Under the pieces are notes generated by a model. The model made no database searches. It was not told the DNA's origin and worked only from the letters and a program-made list of their open reading frames with translations. DNA of 6,848 bases from the NCBI GenBank assembly GCA_002385675.1, contig DGDY01000084.1, forward strand, positions 1 to 6,848, read 5' to 3'. A program made the position numbers and the translations under genes. The first letter of the stretch is position 1. The number at the start of each line of letters is the position of its first letter. Source of the DNA: Anaerolineales bacterium UBA3940. Lineage in GTDB: Bacteria > Chloroflexota > Anaerolineae > Aggregatilineales > UBA3940. Below, in pieces: positions 5,219 through 6,848 of this stretch.

Positions 5219-6354
5219 CTAAATATCCCGCTTATAGATGTGGTGCGTCTTGTAGAAGTCGATGCCAAACTTCTTCATCTCGTTGAGGCTCTGCACGTTG
5301 TACTCGGAGATCTGCACCACGTCGCCGTGCTTGAAGCGGGGGTTGTCCGCCAGCGTGTTGTACAGCTCGGCGTACATCAACGCCGTGCCGCCCATGCCCT
5401 GGTACTCCGGCAGGATGCCCATCCCATTGAAGTTGAGCCACTTGGTGCGGCGAAGCGAGAGCAGGATCTGGAAAATGCCGAAGGGGAAGAGCCGCCCCTT
5501 CGCGCGCTGGATGCCCTCGCCCACGTCCGGGAAGGCGAACATGAACCCCACCAGCTCGCCATCCTTCATGATGAACTTGAGCAGCTTGGGGTCGGCGATC
5601 AGGAGGAGGCTGTCGGCGAGGTCCTTCACCTCCTCCTGCGTAACAGGCGGGTCGCCCGCGATGTGCGTCAGCGAACGATTGTAGACCTCGGCCAGCCGGG
5701 GGGCGATCTTCTCGACGATCTCGCGTTTGCTGTCGAAGGTCACGACCTCGAAGCCATATCGCTGCCGGACTTTTTCCGCAATCGTGATCACGCGCTGCGG
5801 GAAGTTCTTAATCGTCTCGATGACGTCCACATAGCCTGAGTACACCCGCTCCTCAAGCTCAAAGCCCCAGTTTTCAATGAGTCGGGATGTAGTAGGGGTA
5901 ATTGTAGGGGATGTTCAGCGCAGGCCGGTGCTCGAAACCCTCGGCCAGCGCGCCGAACCCGTCCAGCACCCGGAAGCCAAGCGGCCCGCGCAGGTGGTTC
6001 AGCCCGCGCTTGTGCGCCCACTCCACCGCCGCGTCGAACAGCGCGTTTGCTACGTCCTGATCGTCCACCGCGTCGAACGATGTGAAGTGTGCGTTCTGCA
6101 CGCCCTTGAACTCGTTGTAAGTGCGCGGCTCGAACACACAGATGCGCCCGACGTCTACGCCGTCCTGCTCGGCGATGAAAAAGGTTGCATCGTTGTACTT
6201 GTAGAAGCTGTTCTTTCTCGCGGTTAAGCTGGAAGCGTGCATCGGGCAGCAGCGGCGGCACCCATTGCTCGCAGTCCTTATAAAGCTCAAAAACAAAGTT
6301 GATAAAGCGGTTGACGTCTCGACGCTGGCGCGTATCGACCTCGTGGATGCGCAT
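5219..6354 (-). pseudogene. GNAT-like acyltransferase, two frame shifts (377 aa if restored)
   Basis: Three consecutive minus-strand frames together spell one protein. It starts at the ATG 6354 (MRIHEVDTRQRRDVNRFINF), with GGGAGG 9 nt upstream. At 6214-6216 one extra T in a TTT run (AAA in the message) shifts the frame after LNRE. Reading resumes as KNSFYKYNDATFFIAEQDG and continues to NIPYNYPYYIP. An extra base at 5882 then creates a stop at 5874-5876, and the third frame continues with LIENWGFELEERV to the TAG at 5219. The restored protein is a known type of about 370-380 residues with two acetyltransferase-like halves. The first has FFIAEQDGVDVGRICVF (58-74) and the RGPLGF-NYPYY region. 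The second has the acetyl-CoA-loop-like ILPEYQGMGGTALM. The substrate is unknown. Amino-acid conservation remains strong in every part, so either the shifts are very recent or they are sequencing or assembly errors. Confidence 0.85.
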
Positions 6355-6401
6355 GGATTACGTCCTCCCAAGGCGTGGTTTAATGACAAGGGATGCGGCT
6401 C

Positions 6402-6433
6402 ATTATAACCACCTGGCAGATAAATTAAAGCAA
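6402..6433 (-). promoter_or_regulatory. Promoter of the acyltransferase gene
   Basis: A perfect TATAAT is read on the minus strand (plus 6402-6407). The best -35-like hexamer is TTGCTT (plus 6428-6433), at an over-long 20-nt spacing, so the -35 is weak or the promoter relies on its -10. Transcription would start near 6395, giving a leader of about 40 nt with the GGGAGG ribosome-binding site. It lies downstream of the translin-gene terminator, supporting an independent transcript. Apart from this promoter and the terminator at 6494-6525, I see nothing else in the 6355-6556 spacer. Confidence 0.55.
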
Positions 6434-6493
6434 GGCAAATGTCACGGATGGAAAGAACCGTTCGGTGAGCAGTGTCCTCGCCTGATACAACAC

Positions 6494-6525
6494 AAAAAAC
6501 GCCCGCCGGTTGCCCCCGGCAGGCG
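6494..6525 (-). terminator. Intrinsic terminator of the translin-family gene
   Basis: Read on the minus strand: CGCCTGCCGG (plus 6516-6525), a 6-nt loop GGGCAA, then CCGGCGGGCG (plus 6500-6509). This is a 10-bp GC-rich stem with one G-U pair. It is followed directly by TTTTTT (plus 6494-6499). It starts 31 nt after the stop codon of the gene at 6557, and is the only textbook Rho-independent terminator in the window. Confidence 0.9.
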
Positions 6526-6556
6526 CGAATTGCGAACAATCAGGGCGGCTTCCCGC

Positions 6557-6848
6557 TCACTCCTCGGCGTCCGTAACGTCCTCCACGTCGAGCCAGTCAC
6601 TGATGTGCAGGTCAAGCCGCTCCTCCAAACTGCGGAGGGCAACGCGCAGACGCTGCTGGCGCAGGCTGTTGGTCAGGTCGCCGCGCGTGCGTTCCAGCAC
6701 CCCGCGCAGGACGTCCACGCGGCGGCGCAGCCCGTACGTGATGGCATCCGGGAAGTCGAACGTCATCAGCGTGTTGTAGATGCTGTCCATGTGGTCGAGC
6801 AGCGACTCCGCCTCCTCGGTGTGGTCCTCACGGATGATGTCGAGGATG
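6557..6848 (-). CDS. Translin-family protein, C-terminal part (start beyond window)
   Basis: The last 96 residues of a protein that enters from beyond position 6848. Upstream of the internal ATG at 6790 the frame stays open (ILDIIREDHTEEAESLLDHM), so that ATG is not the true start. The segment FDFPDAITYGLRRRVDVLRG followed by VLERTRGDLTNSLRQQRLR matches, from memory, the C-terminal alpha-helical part of bacterial and archaeal relatives of translin. These are all-helical single-stranded RNA/DNA-binding proteins, some with RNase activity in the TRAX branch. It ends in an acidic tail (DWLDVEDVTDAEE). Without the N-terminal part I cannot judge the catalytic acidic residues of the TRAX type. It is followed by a strong intrinsic terminator. 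The family call is by recognition of the motif and moderately sure. Confidence 0.72.
   Translation of the reverse strand, partial: ILDIIREDHTEEAESLLDHMDSIYNTLMTFDFPDAITYGLRRRVDVLRGVLERTRGDLTNSLRQQRLRVALRSLEERLDLHISDWLDVEDVTDAEE

Noticed and set aside
5213..5839. A 208-codon plus-strand open frame over the acyltransferase gene
   Set aside because: His/Leu/Val/Glu-rich antisense with no recognisable features.

Overview
The window is high-GC bacterial chromosomal DNA. Its gene content includes a dephospho-CoA kinase with the 'VVEAIKLFEAGLADDCDEVW' type C-terminal region, a bacterial translin-family protein, a two-part GNAT-like acyltransferase, and intergenic spacers full of palindromes and heptamer repeats. 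Together these suggest a member of the Chloroflexota, perhaps Anaerolineae-related. The assignment rests on protein style and not on any marker gene, so it is moderate at best.

Layout: positions 1-408 (minus) hold the N-terminal two thirds of coaE, cut by the window edge, with a good sigma70-type promoter at 461-489 that is overlaid by a perfect dyad. A LysR-family regulator follows at 543-1478 (minus). It diverges, across a 215-nt spacer containing a perfect T-N11-A dyad, from a plus-strand pair: a PPOX-class flavin/F420 split-barrel protein (1694-2092) and a SRAP/YedK (HMCES-type) abasic-site shielding protein (2158-2859). A 409-nt spacer (2860-3268) holds nested inverted repeats, a second T-N11-A dyad fused to 9-nt direct repeats, and a TCACA-N2-TGTGA palindrome. 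A DASS/SLC13-type anion transporter with an unusual N-terminal exported domain occupies 3269-5062 (plus).

The transporter converges with a minus-strand acyltransferase gene (5219-6354). The 156-nt convergent spacer is almost entirely built from AGCTATA-type heptamers in opposite orientations and stem-loops. The acyltransferase is intact in amino-acid content but split by two separate +1 shifts (near 6214-6216 and at 5882), so as given it is a pseudogene or carries sequencing errors. A well-formed intrinsic terminator (6494-6525, minus) separates it from the C-terminal part of a translin-family gene (6557-6848, minus) that continues beyond the window.

How the genes work together: the genes are mostly independent units (CoA synthesis, DNA repair, transport, RNA/DNA-binding). 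The only regulatory link the sequence suggests is the LysR regulator acting on its divergent PPOX(-SRAP) neighbour. I found no convincing multi-gene novel system. The items most worth a second look are the heptamer/hairpin spacer, the transporter's N-terminal domain, the doubly shifted acyltransferase and the palindromic regulatory spacers.
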